Below are positions 43,303 to 52,702 of a DNA stretch of 64,000 nucleotides, in pieces. Numbering within the stretch: position 1 is the stretch's first letter; each line of letters begins with the position of its first letter. Below the pieces are notes generated by a model that did not search any database, was not told where the DNA came from, and saw only the letters and a list, made by a program, of their open reading frames with translations. The stretch spans positions 1 through 64,000 of the forward strand of contig NZ_CP026721.1 of assembly GCF_004117075.1 (NCBI RefSeq). The letters are read 5' to 3'. This DNA comes from Fervidobacterium changbaicum (GTDB lineage Bacteria > Thermotogota > Thermotogae > Thermotogales > Fervidobacteriaceae). Made by a program: the position numbers and the translations under genes.

Positions 43303-44553
43303 TCACTTTCCGAGCACTTTATTCAATTCTTTTGCCATATCTTCGATTGCCTTCTGTGGTGTTGTCTGTCTCGTCAAGGCTGCATGAACGTATTTCTGGA
43401 TAACGTCGGAGATTTCACTGTACTTTGCTGTTCTTGGCCTTGGAACTGCGTTAACAAACATTCCATACAATTCAAACATGAATGGAGCCGCCTTTTTCAG
43501 GGCCGGGTCTTTATAAACATCCATCATTGTTGGGTTTTGACCAGCGTTAACTGCTTTGTAAAGCTGCTGGTCATAGCTTGTTAAGAACTTGATAAGCTTC
43601 TTAGCTGCTTCTTTCTCTTCTGGTGTTGCATTCTTGTTGATACCAAGCATCCATCCACCAAGTGTTGCCGCAGACTTTCCTGCTGGACCTGCTGGAAGTG
43701 GTGCAACTCCAACCTTACCAGCAACTTTCGATTCCTTTGGATCGTTCAAAAGTGCCCAAGCGTATGGCCAGTTCCTCATGAAGACAGCTTGACCGTTTTG
43801 GAATGTTCTCCTTGCTTCTTCTTCCATGTACGTTGTTACCGCTTGTGGCGAAATCTTGTGTGTGTAAATGAGATCAACCATGAATTGAAGAGCTTTTACA
43901 GCAGCTGGGCTGTTAATGACAACATTTCCTGCATCATCAAGAACGTCTCCACCAAACGAAACGAGATATTCCATAAAGTCACATACCAAACCTTCGTACC
44001 TTGCGCCCTGCCATACAAAACCGTACATGTTCTTTTCCTTTGCTGTTATTGTTTTTGCCATATTCACAAGTTCATCCCATGTTTTTGGTGGGTTCTTGAA
44101 ACCGTATTTTTCAAGCAAGTCTTTTCTGTAATAAAGAATTCCAGCATCTGTGAACCATGGGATAGCAACTATTTTTCCTCCAACAGTTGCTGCCTTAACT
44201 GTACCTGGAAGGAACTTTGAAAGTTCAAAATAGTCTTTATCAGCTGTTAAGTCTTCAAGGTACGGCGCGAATTCCGCTGGCCAAATAACATCAAGCATCA
44301 AGACTGTCGGCTCTTTTTCACCAGAAGCCAAGTACGTAACATAAAGGTCATGTCTTTCCGTTGATGAGTTCGGCATCGGCATGACTGAGACTTTGATGTT
44401 TGGATTCTGTTTCATAAAAACATCAAGTTGAGCATAAAGAACTTCAAGTTCTTTACCGACTGCACCCGCCGTCATTGTTATGGTAACCCTCGAAGCAGAA
44501 AACGCTACCACCGCAAGTGTTAATAACAGAACCGCTAATAAGAACCTTCTCAT
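43303..44553 (-). CDS. Sugar ABC transporter substrate-binding protein
   Basis: 416 residues. The signal peptide is MRRFLLAVLLLTLAVVAFSAS, and the mature part is a family 1 extracellular solute-binding protein (KTWDELVNMAKTIT; AVFMRNWPYAW; GGWMLGINKNA). These segments resemble the trehalose/maltose-binding proteins. ATG 44553 follows GGGAGGTGG. No lipobox cysteine is seen, so it is probably free or membrane-anchored by its uncleaved signal. It opens the minus-strand sugar operon, divergent from treT. Confidence 0.9.
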   Translation of the reverse strand: MRRFLLAVLLLTLAVVAFSASRVTITMTAGAVGKELEVLYAQLDVFMKQNPNIKVSVMPMPNSSTERHDLYVTYLASGEKEPTVLMLDVIWPAEFAPYLEDLTADKDYFELSKFLPGTVKAATVGGKIVAIPWFTDAGILYYRKDLLEKYGFKNPPKTWDELVNMAKTITAKEKNMYGFVWQGARYEGLVCDFMEYLVSFGGDVLDDAGNVVINSPAAVKALQFMVDLIYTHKISPQAVTTYMEEEARRTFQNGQAVFMRNWPYAWALLNDPKESKVAGKVGVAPLPAGPAGKSAATLGGWMLGINKNATPEEKEAAKKLIKFLTSYDQQLYKAVNAGQNPTMMDVYKDPALKKAAPFMFELYGMFVNAVPRPRTAKYSEISDVIQKYVHAALTRQTTPQKAIEDMAKELNKVLGK

Positions 44554-44856
44554 ACTGCCACCTCCCGTTGAGTAGTGTGGATATCTTCGAAATTCAAATG
44601 TAGTATAGCACAGCCACTGTGAAATCGTGAAATATGTCAATCACGAATAATGAAGTGTATTATATAGCTAGGTAAAGCTTTTGTAATGTAGTTTTATTTA
44701 TTGAACGTTTATAACTGTTTTTTGACACTTTTTAGCTTAGCATGGTAGCAAGAGCGTGTAGTACAATATGTTTAGTATAATGTTCGAAATTTGAAGTTAG
44801 TATGGAAAAATATAATAGTATTCCAAAGCCAGAAACCTTAAAAGGAGGCGTTGCGT
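44554..44856. promoter_or_regulatory. Divergent control region between the sugar ABC operon and treT
   Basis: Minus-strand TATACT (44607-44602) and plus-strand TATAAT (44776-44781) are the likely -10 boxes. Just downstream of each is a similar element: TTCGAAATTCAAA (44586-44598) and TTCGAAATTTGAA (44783-44795). The second is nearly palindromic. Their matching places suggest operators for one repressor, most simply the ROK protein encoded at 46163. Confidence 0.6.
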
Positions 44857-46077
44857 ATGACTGTGGAACTACCTGTTAAGAAGCTTTCCGATTACAGTGT
44901 GTTTTCTAAGGAAGACGTGGAAGCCATATTCGAACTTGGAAAAGAGTTGAAGGGACTTAAGGTTGTACATGTGAACGCTACTGCTTATGGTGGCGGTGTT
45001 GCTGAACTGCTTATGACCATCGTCCCGCTGATGCGAGATGCTGGTTTAGATGCCTCTTGGGAAGTACTCGAGGCGCCTATGGAATTCTTCAACGTTACAA
45101 AGAAGCTCCACAACACGCTTCAAGGTGCAGATATAGAAATATCCGAAGAAGAGTGGGAACTATTTGAAAGAGTAAACGAGCAGAATGCAAGACTGCTCAA
45201 TCTCGATGCTGATGTTGTAATAATTCACGATCCACAACCAGCTTACATACCATACTACAGGCCTGATTCAAACACAAAGTATATTTGGAGATGCCATATA
45301 GATACAAGCACTCCTAATCTCAAAGTGTGGGACCGCTTGACTTCGAAAATGACAAAATATCAAAAGGCGCTCTTCCACATCCTGGAATACGTGAGGCCGC
45401 CATTCGATAAGATAGCTGTTGAATTTCCCCCAAGTATAGATCCTCTTAGCCCAAAGAACAGAGAGCTGTTGGAAGAGGAGTTAAAAATCATAGCTGAGCG
45501 TTTCAAAATAAATACTTCAAAACCACTTATAACTGTTGTTGCCAGATTTGATCCATGGAAGGACTTGTTCTCCGCCATCGATGTTTATCGTAAAGTGAAG
45601 GAAAGGCATGATGTTCAACTCGCGATAGTTTCAGCAATGGCAAAGGATGACCCAGAAGGATGGATATTCTTTGAAGACGTTCTACGATACGCTGGTGTAG
45701 ATGAAGATATCCTCTTCCTAACGGATCTCAAAGGAGTTGGGCATTTAGAAGTCAACGCTATCCAACGATTGTCTACATTGGGATTGCACACTGCAACAAG
45801 AGAAGGATTCGGACTTGTAATAAGCGAAATGATGTGGAAGGAACATCCTGTTGTTGCAAGACCTGTTGGTGGCGTTAAGATACAGATTGATGATGGAGTC
45901 AACGGCTATTTGAGAACAAGTGTCGAGGAACTCTCAGATGCTATTTGTGACCTTTTGGAAAACAAGGAGAAACTTAGCGAATTTGGAAAACGCGCTAAAG
46001 AAAAGGTAAGAAGGACATATTTGTCAACAGCGCATGTAAGAAGATATTTGGAAGTTATAAAATCTGTTGTTAAATGA
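44857..46077 (+). CDS. treT: Trehalose synthase, glycosyltransferring (TreT)
   Basis: 406-residue GT4 enzyme. The N-terminal VVHVNATAYGGGVAELL is characteristic of TreT, and IIHDPQPAYIPYYR, VARFDPWKD and TREGFGLVISEMMWK (EX7E donor site) complete it. It reversibly makes trehalose from NDP-glucose and glucose; in Thermococcus it lies with a trehalose/maltose ABC transporter, as here. ATG 44857 follows AAAGGAGG. Confidence 0.93.
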   Translation: MTVELPVKKLSDYSVFSKEDVEAIFELGKELKGLKVVHVNATAYGGGVAELLMTIVPLMRDAGLDASWEVLEAPMEFFNVTKKLHNTLQGADIEISEEEWELFERVNEQNARLLNLDADVVIIHDPQPAYIPYYRPDSNTKYIWRCHIDTSTPNLKVWDRLTSKMTKYQKALFHILEYVRPPFDKIAVEFPPSIDPLSPKNRELLEEELKIIAERFKINTSKPLITVVARFDPWKDLFSAIDVYRKVKERHDVQLAIVSAMAKDDPEGWIFFEDVLRYAGVDEDILFLTDLKGVGHLEVNAIQRLSTLGLHTATREGFGLVISEMMWKEHPVVARPVGGVKIQIDDGVNGYLRTSVEELSDAICDLLENKEKLSEFGKRAKEKVRRTYLSTAHVRRYLEVIKSVVK

Positions 46078-46162
46078 AATTTGTGCTGTATAATAATACC
46101 TCGGAGAAGAAAGAGTACGAACTCGAGTTATCCACATCCAACTTTGAACTGGGGGTAGGGAG

Positions 46163-47278
46163 TTGAAAAACGAAGCAAAAATACTACTCCATATTCTTAG
46201 AGAAAAGAAGATAAGAAGGAAAGAATTAGAAAAGATTGTCGGTGTAAATCCTTCGACAATGACGTATCTTCTCGATAAGTTAAAAGACTACATTGAGATT
46301 GAGGAGGATTCCTCTACAATGGGGAAGCCTCCTCAACTCGTTTCTATTTCGAAAGAAGCATGGCATATACTGGCTGTGAGCGTTGGAAGGGAACGTATTA
46401 GGGCGGTTGTTTACAACGGTAAAGGCGAAGAACTGGAAAGTACTGAGTACAAGGTTAGAGGCGAGTTCCTAAACAACGAAGGTATAAACGAACTGCTAAG
46501 AAAAACATTGGAAAAGTTTTACGATTACGATAGCCTTGGAATTGCGTTTTCAGGAACCGTTGTCGATGATAAGGTGTACTCAAAAATTCTCAAACTCGAG
46601 CGATATGACCCTGTGAAATCTTTAAAGCTTAAAGCACTGGGGATTCCGTATGTAATTCTGTCTGATGTTGAAGCAATCGCTGCGTATGAGTCAAAAACCA
46701 CTGGAAAGGAACGTGTTTTTGTCTTGAATTACGGAACAGGCATTGGTGCTTGTTACTATGAGTATCACGCACTTTTTAGCAAAGACGAGTTTAAGAATAT
46801 ACCGTTAGGACACATTTATTTCGATGGTAGCGAAAAATGTTATTGTGGAGCTCGTGGATGTCTAGAAACGGTTGCGTCTGACTATGTTGCTTTTAAGAAA
46901 TACACAAAGAGTTCGGTATCGTTTGTTGAATTCATTACGCATGAAGAGAAATATTTGAACGATTTGAAGATAATAAGGAATTTACATAAAGCAGACGAAG
47001 GTAGGGCAAAGGAAATTTATGCTGAGATCATAGATAGACTCGCATACGTGCTTGGAAACTTATCACTAATCTTGGGAGTTAACAATGTCGCTATTTATGG
47101 CGAGGGAAGTTCCGAATGGTTAGCTCATCAACTGGAAATAAAGGCAAAAAGTTTATCTCCAAATTTCAACCTCTCTGTCAGATATGGCCATGTACAGGAT
47201 GCTGTTGAAAGGGGCGTCTCTTTGGAGGCAGCTGTGAATTACGTAAAAAAGAGTTTTTCAAAATCGCGAAAGTTATAG
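46163..47278 (+). CDS. ROK-family transcriptional regulator
   Basis: 371 residues. An N-terminal helix-turn-helix (IRRKELEKIVGVNPSTMTYLLDKL) is followed by a ROK sugar-binding domain with NYGTGIGACYY and the zinc site CYCGARGCLE. ROK repressors of Thermotogota usually control the sugar genes next to them. It is the natural candidate to bind the paired sites in the treT/ABC control region. Start is TTG after GGGGTAGGGAG. Confidence 0.9.
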   Translation: MKNEAKILLHILREKKIRRKELEKIVGVNPSTMTYLLDKLKDYIEIEEDSSTMGKPPQLVSISKEAWHILAVSVGRERIRAVVYNGKGEELESTEYKVRGEFLNNEGINELLRKTLEKFYDYDSLGIAFSGTVVDDKVYSKILKLERYDPVKSLKLKALGIPYVILSDVEAIAAYESKTTGKERVFVLNYGTGIGACYYEYHALFSKDEFKNIPLGHIYFDGSEKCYCGARGCLETVASDYVAFKKYTKSSVSFVEFITHEEKYLNDLKIIRNLHKADEGRAKEIYAEIIDRLAYVLGNLSLILGVNNVAIYGEGSSEWLAHQLEIKAKSLSPNFNLSVRYGHVQDAVERGVSLEAAVNYVKKSFSKSRKL

Positions 47279-47294
47279 TCAGGAGGCGTTGGAA

Positions 47295-47900
47295 ATGTAC
47301 ATAATACTCATTGGAGGGGGAACTGGATCAGGAAAGACAACTGTGGCAAAACGTATCATGGAACGTCTGGGGACTAACAAATGCGTTATGCTTCCCATGG
47401 ATAATTATTACAGGGACATGTCTCATGTAACTTTAGAAGAAAGAAGGAAATACAACTACGACCATCCAGATATGATCGAACACACACTGATTGTCAAACA
47501 CGTCAAGGAGCTTTTAACAGGTAAAACAATAGATTTACCAGATTATGATTTTGCACTGTACACAAGGGTAGAAAGTTCTACGAAAATTGAACCAAAACCT
47601 ATCCTGTTGATTGAAGGCATCTTCGCTCTCTACTACGACGAGCTGAGAGCACTAGCCGACCTGAAAATATATGTCGACACCGAGGGAGATGAAAGATTCA
47701 TACGAAGGTTGCAAAGAGATATTTTTGAACGTGGGAGAACTATTGAATCTGTCATTGATCAGTATTTGAACACTGTTAAGCCTATGCACGACGCGTACGT
47801 CGAACCTACGAAAAAACATGCAGATATTATTATCCCACGTGGTGGATACAACGAAAAAGCCATCGAAGTCGTTGTCGAATACGTTCAAAATTTGATATAG
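47295..47900 (+). CDS. udk: Uridine kinase family protein
   Basis: 201 residues with the P-loop GGGTGSGKTTVAKR, MDNYYRDMSH, YDHPDMIEH, PDYDFALYTR and LIEGIFALYY, all in the order of uridine kinases. It phosphorylates uridine or cytidine for pyrimidine salvage; some relatives are phosphoribulokinase-like. ATG 47295 follows AGGAGG with 8-base spacing. It lies 16 bp after the ROK gene and ends at a terminator, so the two share a transcript. Confidence 0.92.
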   Translation: MYIILIGGGTGSGKTTVAKRIMERLGTNKCVMLPMDNYYRDMSHVTLEERRKYNYDHPDMIEHTLIVKHVKELLTGKTIDLPDYDFALYTRVESSTKIEPKPILLIEGIFALYYDELRALADLKIYVDTEGDERFIRRLQRDIFERGRTIESVIDQYLNTVKPMHDAYVEPTKKHADIIIPRGGYNEKAIEVVVEYVQNLI

Positions 47901-47921
47901 TTTTTATAAACAGGAATTAAG

Positions 47922-47961
47922 AACGCCCATCGACTTTTAAGAAGATGGGCGTTTTGTGTTT
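47922..47961 (+). terminator. Intrinsic terminator after udk
   Basis: AACGCCCATC/GATGGGCGTT stem with a 12-base loop, followed by TTGTGTTTT. Confidence 0.85.
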
Positions 47962-47981
47962 TACAATATACTTTGTTTTGA

Positions 47982-48009
47982 TTGAAATTTTCAGAAAATC
48001 AAGTATAAT
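47982..48009 (+). promoter_or_regulatory. Promoter of miaB
   Basis: TTGAAA (47982-47987) and TATAAT (48004-48009), 16 bases apart, about 60 bp before the miaB start. Confidence 0.6.
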
Positions 48010-48069
48010 TAGTCTACGAACAAGTATGTGCATAAATATATGTAGTGAGGTGTCTTGGGGAGGTTTGAT

Positions 48070-49362
48070 ATGAAGGTTCATATTCACACGTACGGTTGTC
48101 AAATGAATGAAAATGATACGGAAATAGCGAAACAATTACTTTTAAATGAAGGACACGAGCTTACCGATAACGAAGACGAAGCTGATGTGGTAATACTGAA
48201 CACATGCGCCGTGAGAAAAAAGTCAGAAGATAAGGTTTACAGTCACATAGGAAAACTTAGAAAAAAGGGAAAGAAGATAGGTATAATGGGTTGCGTTGCC
48301 GATAAAGAGAAAGAAAACCTCTTCAAAAGAGGTGTATCTTTTGTTATCGGTACTCGCGCACTCGCAAAAATGCCCGAAGCTTTATCTGATGCAAAAAATG
48401 GAACTAGAAGGATTTATCTCGAAGATACGCTTGATGAAATCCAGTATCATCTCGTTGATACTCGAAGTTCAAAACACCACGCCTGGATAACTATCATATA
48501 CGGTTGTAACAGGTTTTGCACTTATTGTATAGTGCCGTACACAAGAGGTAGGGAGAAATCAAGACCTATTGAAAGTGTGTTACTTGAGGTGCGTACTCTC
48601 GTAGAAAAGGGATACAAGGAATTCACCTTCCTCGGACAAAATGTGGATGCGTATGGAAAAGATTTAAACGATGGTACATCATTAGCTAAATTACTGAGAG
48701 AAGCAGGAAAAATAGAAGGTGTGAAAAGACTTTGGTTTTTGACATCCTACCCTACCGATTTTTCTCTTGAAATACCGAAGGCGATGGTCGAGAATCCGAG
48801 AATCGCAAAATCCATACATCTTCCCGTACAACATGGTAGTGACAGGATCTTGAAAGCTATGAACCGAAGATACACTCGCAATGAGTACATAGAGCTCATA
48901 AATAGCATACGAGAGATCGTCCCAGATGCCTCGATCTCGAGTGACATTATCGTGGGATTTCCTGGTGAGACAGAGGAGGACTTTGAAGCCACCGTTGAAC
49001 TTGTCAAGACAGTTAAGTTTGAAAGGCTCAACCTAGCGATTTACTCCCCGCGAGAGGGAACAGTTGCCTGGAAGTATCTGAAAGACGACGTGCCTCATAA
49101 GATCAAGGTTCGGAGAATGTCTTATCTTTTGAACTTGCAGAAGATGATAAACAGAGAACTCAATGAGGCATACGAAGATAAGACAATTGAGGTAATAGTT
49201 GAGGCTCAGGCAAATAACGGTTTGTTTTACGGAAGAGATATACGGAATAAAATTATCTCCTTTGAAGGTTCTCCAGAATTTATTGGAAAAACAGTTGCAG
49301 TGAAGGTAACTAAAATCACAGCCGGCCCGCTCTATGGAACGATTGAAAAGGTATTGGAATGA
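48070..49362 (+). CDS. miaB: tRNA-2-methylthio-N6-dimethylallyladenosine synthase
   Basis: 430-residue methylthiotransferase. The N-terminal cluster cysteines lie in YGCQMN, LNTCAVR and GCVAD; the radical-SAM motif is CNRFCTYC; a C-terminal TRAM domain follows. It adds the methylthio group at A37 of tRNAs. ATG 48070 follows GGGGAGGT; TTG 48055 lies before that site. Confidence 0.95.
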   Translation: MKVHIHTYGCQMNENDTEIAKQLLLNEGHELTDNEDEADVVILNTCAVRKKSEDKVYSHIGKLRKKGKKIGIMGCVADKEKENLFKRGVSFVIGTRALAKMPEALSDAKNGTRRIYLEDTLDEIQYHLVDTRSSKHHAWITIIYGCNRFCTYCIVPYTRGREKSRPIESVLLEVRTLVEKGYKEFTFLGQNVDAYGKDLNDGTSLAKLLREAGKIEGVKRLWFLTSYPTDFSLEIPKAMVENPRIAKSIHLPVQHGSDRILKAMNRRYTRNEYIELINSIREIVPDASISSDIIVGFPGETEEDFEATVELVKTVKFERLNLAIYSPREGTVAWKYLKDDVPHKIKVRRMSYLLNLQKMINRELNEAYEDKTIEVIVEAQANNGLFYGRDIRNKIISFEGSPEFIGKTVAVKVTKITAGPLYGTIEKVLE

Positions 49363-49441
49363 AACTATTCAAACTAAGATTTTCAGATTTCTAATGATTT
49401 TTTAAGGTTCTTAGTGTATCATTAAACTGGAGGTGGATAAT

Positions 49442-50182
49442 ATGAGCATTATCAAGTCTTCTACAATTGCAAAGTTGTTGTTCATCGGCGTAATGATTTT
49501 GACCTTTTCTGCAACGGCATTCGGTATCGAGTACAGAGCGCGTATTGATAACATGGAATTAGGTAGAATACAGGTCGAGTTCACGAAAAACGGATGGATA
49601 AGTGTCAGCGAAATACAGTATGGTGAGAAGTACACGATAGAGACGAGAACAGTCTATGGCAAGAACGGTTTTTTTGAAATATACGAGGCGACATTTAAAA
49701 CAAATGGAGATCTCGTCGCTAAGATTCTCGGCGTGAACAGGGCAGGTAAGACGACGATAACCTTGTACGCGTATTACGATCCAAAATCACCGTCAGTAAA
49801 GACATTCACGTTTACAGAGCAAAATATAGTCCTGCTTGATAACAACTTCATCATTCCTCATTTTGAGATGTTGTTAAAGATGCCACAACCACAATTCCAG
49901 ATCCTCATACCACAAGCACTCTTCAATCCATCGAAGACAGATAAGGCTTCAGGAGTTGCTCAGTTAAAGCGTCTTTCGGAAAATGTATATATGTTGAGTT
50001 ACGAAGGTACAGACATTAAGATAACCACAGATAAAAGCGGAATAGTGAAGATGGAATACAACAACGGGATAGTTGTAGAAAGAGTCGTTCAAAAGAAGAG
50101 TGAACAGGTGGGAAACACAGCAAACAATCCAACAACAAAAAATCAACAAAACGCACAACCGACTTCCAAGGGTGGCAAATAA
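49442..50182 (+). CDS. Exported protein of unknown function
   Basis: 246 residues with a signal peptide (core LLFIGVMILTFSATAFG). The mature part is rich in beta strands with repeats of aromatic and polar residues (YRARIDNMELGRIQVEF; TTITLYAYYD), and the last 30 residues are N-, Q- and K-rich and probably disordered. ATG follows GGAGGTGG. The family is not recognised. It may be a periplasmic or envelope protein. Confidence 0.75.
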   Translation: MSIIKSSTIAKLLFIGVMILTFSATAFGIEYRARIDNMELGRIQVEFTKNGWISVSEIQYGEKYTIETRTVYGKNGFFEIYEATFKTNGDLVAKILGVNRAGKTTITLYAYYDPKSPSVKTFTFTEQNIVLLDNNFIIPHFEMLLKMPQPQFQILIPQALFNPSKTDKASGVAQLKRLSENVYMLSYEGTDIKITTDKSGIVKMEYNNGIVVERVVQKKSEQVGNTANNPTTKNQQNAQPTSKGGK

Positions 50183-50220
50183 GTCGAAAAAGTAAAAACT
50201 ACAGGATGGTGAGTTCTTAA

Positions 50221-51045
50221 CTGAAGACATCGGATTACTTAAAAAAGTACGGAATCACTTTAAAAAAATCGCTTGGGCAGAACTTCTTATCGAACGAGGT
50301 TTACGCAAAAAAGATCGTTGAGATATCGCAGATAAAACCAAATGATACCGTACTGGAAATAGGTGCTGGTGCTGGTACTTTAACCGTTGCGCTAGCGGAA
50401 ACTGGCGCAACAATTTATGCTATAGAAATTGACGAAAGGCTTAAGCCTGTTTTGGAAGAGCGCCTCTTAATCTTTCCAAATGTCCATTTGATTTTTTCTG
50501 ATTTCTTGGCACTCGATATATCCTTCCTCCCAGATGGTTATAAATGCGTGTCTAATATTCCTTACTACATCACTGCCCCTATACTAAAGAAACTTATTTT
50601 TACTCATTTTTCCGCTCTTTTTATCATGATGCAAAAAGAAGTTGGCGAAAGATTGCTTGAAAAAGCGGGCAGTTCAAATAGAGGTTTTCTTACCGTTGTC
50701 TTGCAGACTGTTGGGGATATAGAAAAGCTCCTCACAGTTCCCAAAAGTGCGTTCGTTCCTAATCCAGAAGTAGATAGTGTCGTTTTGAAAATAACAAGAA
50801 AAACACCGTTTCCGTTTTCAGATGATTCAGAGCTTGAGTCGTTCTGGAAATTTGTTTCCGATAGTTTTGCCCAGAAAAGAAAGACGATATATAATAACCT
50901 GAGAGCTTTTGTTCGTGACAATGAGGTACTCGCCATGATATTAGAAGAAGCAATTATACAACCAACCGCAAGGCCCGAACAACTCACAGAAGAACAATTC
51001 TTGTCTTTGTGGAGAATATGGTTGAAGTTAACAGGCGGAAAATGA
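50221..51045 (+). CDS. rsmA: 16S rRNA dimethyladenosine transferase with an apparent CTG start
   Basis: Dimethylates the two adjacent adenines near the 3' end of 16S rRNA. The frame reads from CTG as KTSDYLKKYGITLKKSLGQNFL, which is the standard KsgA N-terminus; the SAM motif is VLEIGAGAGTL and the catalytic NIPYYIT follows. The full length is 274 aa. A TAA lies directly before the CTG, and no ATG, GTG or TTG occurs before TTG 50452, which would remove the SAM motif. GGTGAG lies seven bases before the CTG. It is either a true CTG start or a sequencing error. Confidence 0.9.
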   Translation: MKTSDYLKKYGITLKKSLGQNFLSNEVYAKKIVEISQIKPNDTVLEIGAGAGTLTVALAETGATIYAIEIDERLKPVLEERLLIFPNVHLIFSDFLALDISFLPDGYKCVSNIPYYITAPILKKLIFTHFSALFIMMQKEVGERLLEKAGSSNRGFLTVVLQTVGDIEKLLTVPKSAFVPNPEVDSVVLKITRKTPFPFSDDSELESFWKFVSDSFAQKRKTIYNNLRAFVRDNEVLAMILEEAIIQPTARPEQLTEEQFLSLWRIWLKLTGGK

Positions 51046-51959
51046 AGGAATGGAGGGAAGAAGAGTTGAGCAATAAATCAAAGTGCAAAAGAACGTTTGT
51101 ATTTGATTTGGATGGCACAGTGCTGAATTCTAAAAACGAGTTCCCCAAGGAAACAAAGACTTTAGTCCAGAATATCGTAGGCAACGGTGATAATGTTGTT
51201 TTTGCAACTGGAAGAATGCACATATCTGCTAAGAAACTGTTGGACAATGTGTTCGGTGAAGATATATTTCCGATTATTTCATATAACGGAGCAGTTATAT
51301 ACGTTCCGGGCGAAGGGTTTATATACGAAAAGACACTTGATATAGAAACGGCGTATAAAGTGATAGATTTTCTGAGAGAAAAGAACATACACATTCAAAC
51401 ATACGTTGACGACAATCTCTACAGCGAAAAGGACGACGACGAGATAAGGCTTTATGCAAAACATGCGGACGTCCCTTACTATGTTGTAGAAGACCTAAAA
51501 GCTCTTGAGCATCCTCCGATTAAGATGCTTGCAATAGCAGAGGAAGCGATTTTGGATTCGCTAATCGAACCTCTTAAAGAAATCGTGGACGGTAAAGCAA
51601 ATGTTTTCAAAAGTTTCCCAATATTCTTAGACATCGTTCCAGCTGATGCTAATAAAGGTATCGCGTTGAAGTTTCTGGCAGATTATCTGAATTTTGACCT
51701 CGGCAGCACTATCGTGTTTGGAGATAACGAGAACGATATTTATATGTTCAAAGTGGCCAGTAAAAGGATCGCCGTTTCGAATGCCGTATGGCGGTTAAAA
51801 GAGGTGGCTGACTTTGTTAGTAAATCTAACGAAGAAAATGGTGTTCTTCACGCTTTTGTGCATCTTTTCCCTGAGTATGTTCGGGGAATTGACTTTTCCA
51901 GCGGACACACAAACTCCAATATTGTTAACACAACCAGCGACAATAAAGCTGCAGAGTAA
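51042..51959 (+). CDS. HAD-superfamily phosphatase, Cof type
   Basis: About 305 residues. The nucleophile motif is FVFDLDGTVLN, then FATGRMH, and VFGDNENDIYMF is the last metal motif. Cof-type enzymes remove phosphate from sugar phosphates, flavins or other small molecules. ATG 51042 overlaps the rsmA stop as ATGA; TTG 51066 with GGAGG upstream is an alternative. The last 40 codons overlap the next gene in another frame. Confidence 0.85.
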   Translation: MKEWREEELSNKSKCKRTFVFDLDGTVLNSKNEFPKETKTLVQNIVGNGDNVVFATGRMHISAKKLLDNVFGEDIFPIISYNGAVIYVPGEGFIYEKTLDIETAYKVIDFLREKNIHIQTYVDDNLYSEKDDDEIRLYAKHADVPYYVVEDLKALEHPPIKMLAIAEEAILDSLIEPLKEIVDGKANVFKSFPIFLDIVPADANKGIALKFLADYLNFDLGSTIVFGDNENDIYMFKVASKRIAVSNAVWRLKEVADFVSKSNEENGVLHAFVHLFPEYVRGIDFSSGHTNSNIVNTTSDNKAAE

Positions 51960-52629
51960 TGTAATTTGTACATTAAGGCTAGAAGAAATCATCGCTGATG
52001 TCAGCTTGCTAACTTTAGGAAGTCTTGGGAATATTTCGCTTGCTCAGGACATTGGAAAATATGTTGGTTGGTATGTGAAATCGAGAGGTTTTTCTTACTA
52101 CATCGTCGGTCCACTTGACACGCTAAGTATTGATGATGAGGATTACTTTTACCGTGTTAATAAATCTCCTTACATCACCGCCGATGTCTACGAGAAATTT
52201 TCAGCAGGACTTTCAATCGCTGGTATCATTCCTGTCTTTGATGGTACGGGAAAAATCGATGCTAACTTAATTTCATCACTTATCACTCGCAAACTCACAT
52301 ATCCCGTATTAGTTGAAGACCAAGGGAAAGCAACCTTGCTTCAAAATCTTGGATACAGAGGTACTTTTATCGTTAGAATTGGTGACAGGTTCACGTTTCT
52401 AAATGGATTACCGAAGATGTTATATTGGTCCATTAAACCACCAGAAATTGAATCTTTACGAAGGAGCGTTCTGTTAAATTCGATCATCTACATAAGCCCT
52501 GGAGAAATAAATGTAAGGAAACCATTTTCCACGTCAGGTGTCGTAGTTTACTCAGCTGACCAATTTGTAATCTCCGAAGCAAGGATAGCACTCGAAAAAA
52601 AGTCTGCACCGGGACGGATTCCTTGGTAA
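51838..52629 (+). CDS. Exported, degenerate GH3-like protein
   Basis: About 263 residues with a signal peptide (MVFFTLLCIFSLSMFG). The stretch SLAQDIGKYVGWYVKSRGFS, GPLDTLS, then KFSAGLSIAGIIPVFDGTG follows the pattern of the N-terminal domain of family 3 glycosidases, but the KHFPGHG segment expected after the last strand is absent, as DGTGKI stands in its place. It is therefore probably not a working glycosidase. The start overlaps the HAD gene by 122 bases; TTG 51814 is an alternative. The family call is tentative. Confidence 0.65.
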   Translation: MVFFTLLCIFSLSMFGELTFPADTQTPILLTQPATIKLQSNVICTLRLEEIIADVSLLTLGSLGNISLAQDIGKYVGWYVKSRGFSYYIVGPLDTLSIDDEDYFYRVNKSPYITADVYEKFSAGLSIAGIIPVFDGTGKIDANLISSLITRKLTYPVLVEDQGKATLLQNLGYRGTFIVRIGDRFTFLNGLPKMLYWSIKPPEIESLRRSVLLNSIIYISPGEINVRKPFSTSGVVVYSADQFVISEARIALEKKSAPGRIPW

Positions 52630-52702
52630 AGTGTCATCTCAATAAATCAAAAAGTTTGAAAGCGAAATTCGGAATAAATCACAAACGAAAAGAGGCAGGA
52701 AT

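Noticed and set aside
47917-48135. Minus-strand frame over the udk terminator and miaB start
   Set aside because: It spans a terminator, a promoter and the miaB N-terminus and has no ribosome binding site.
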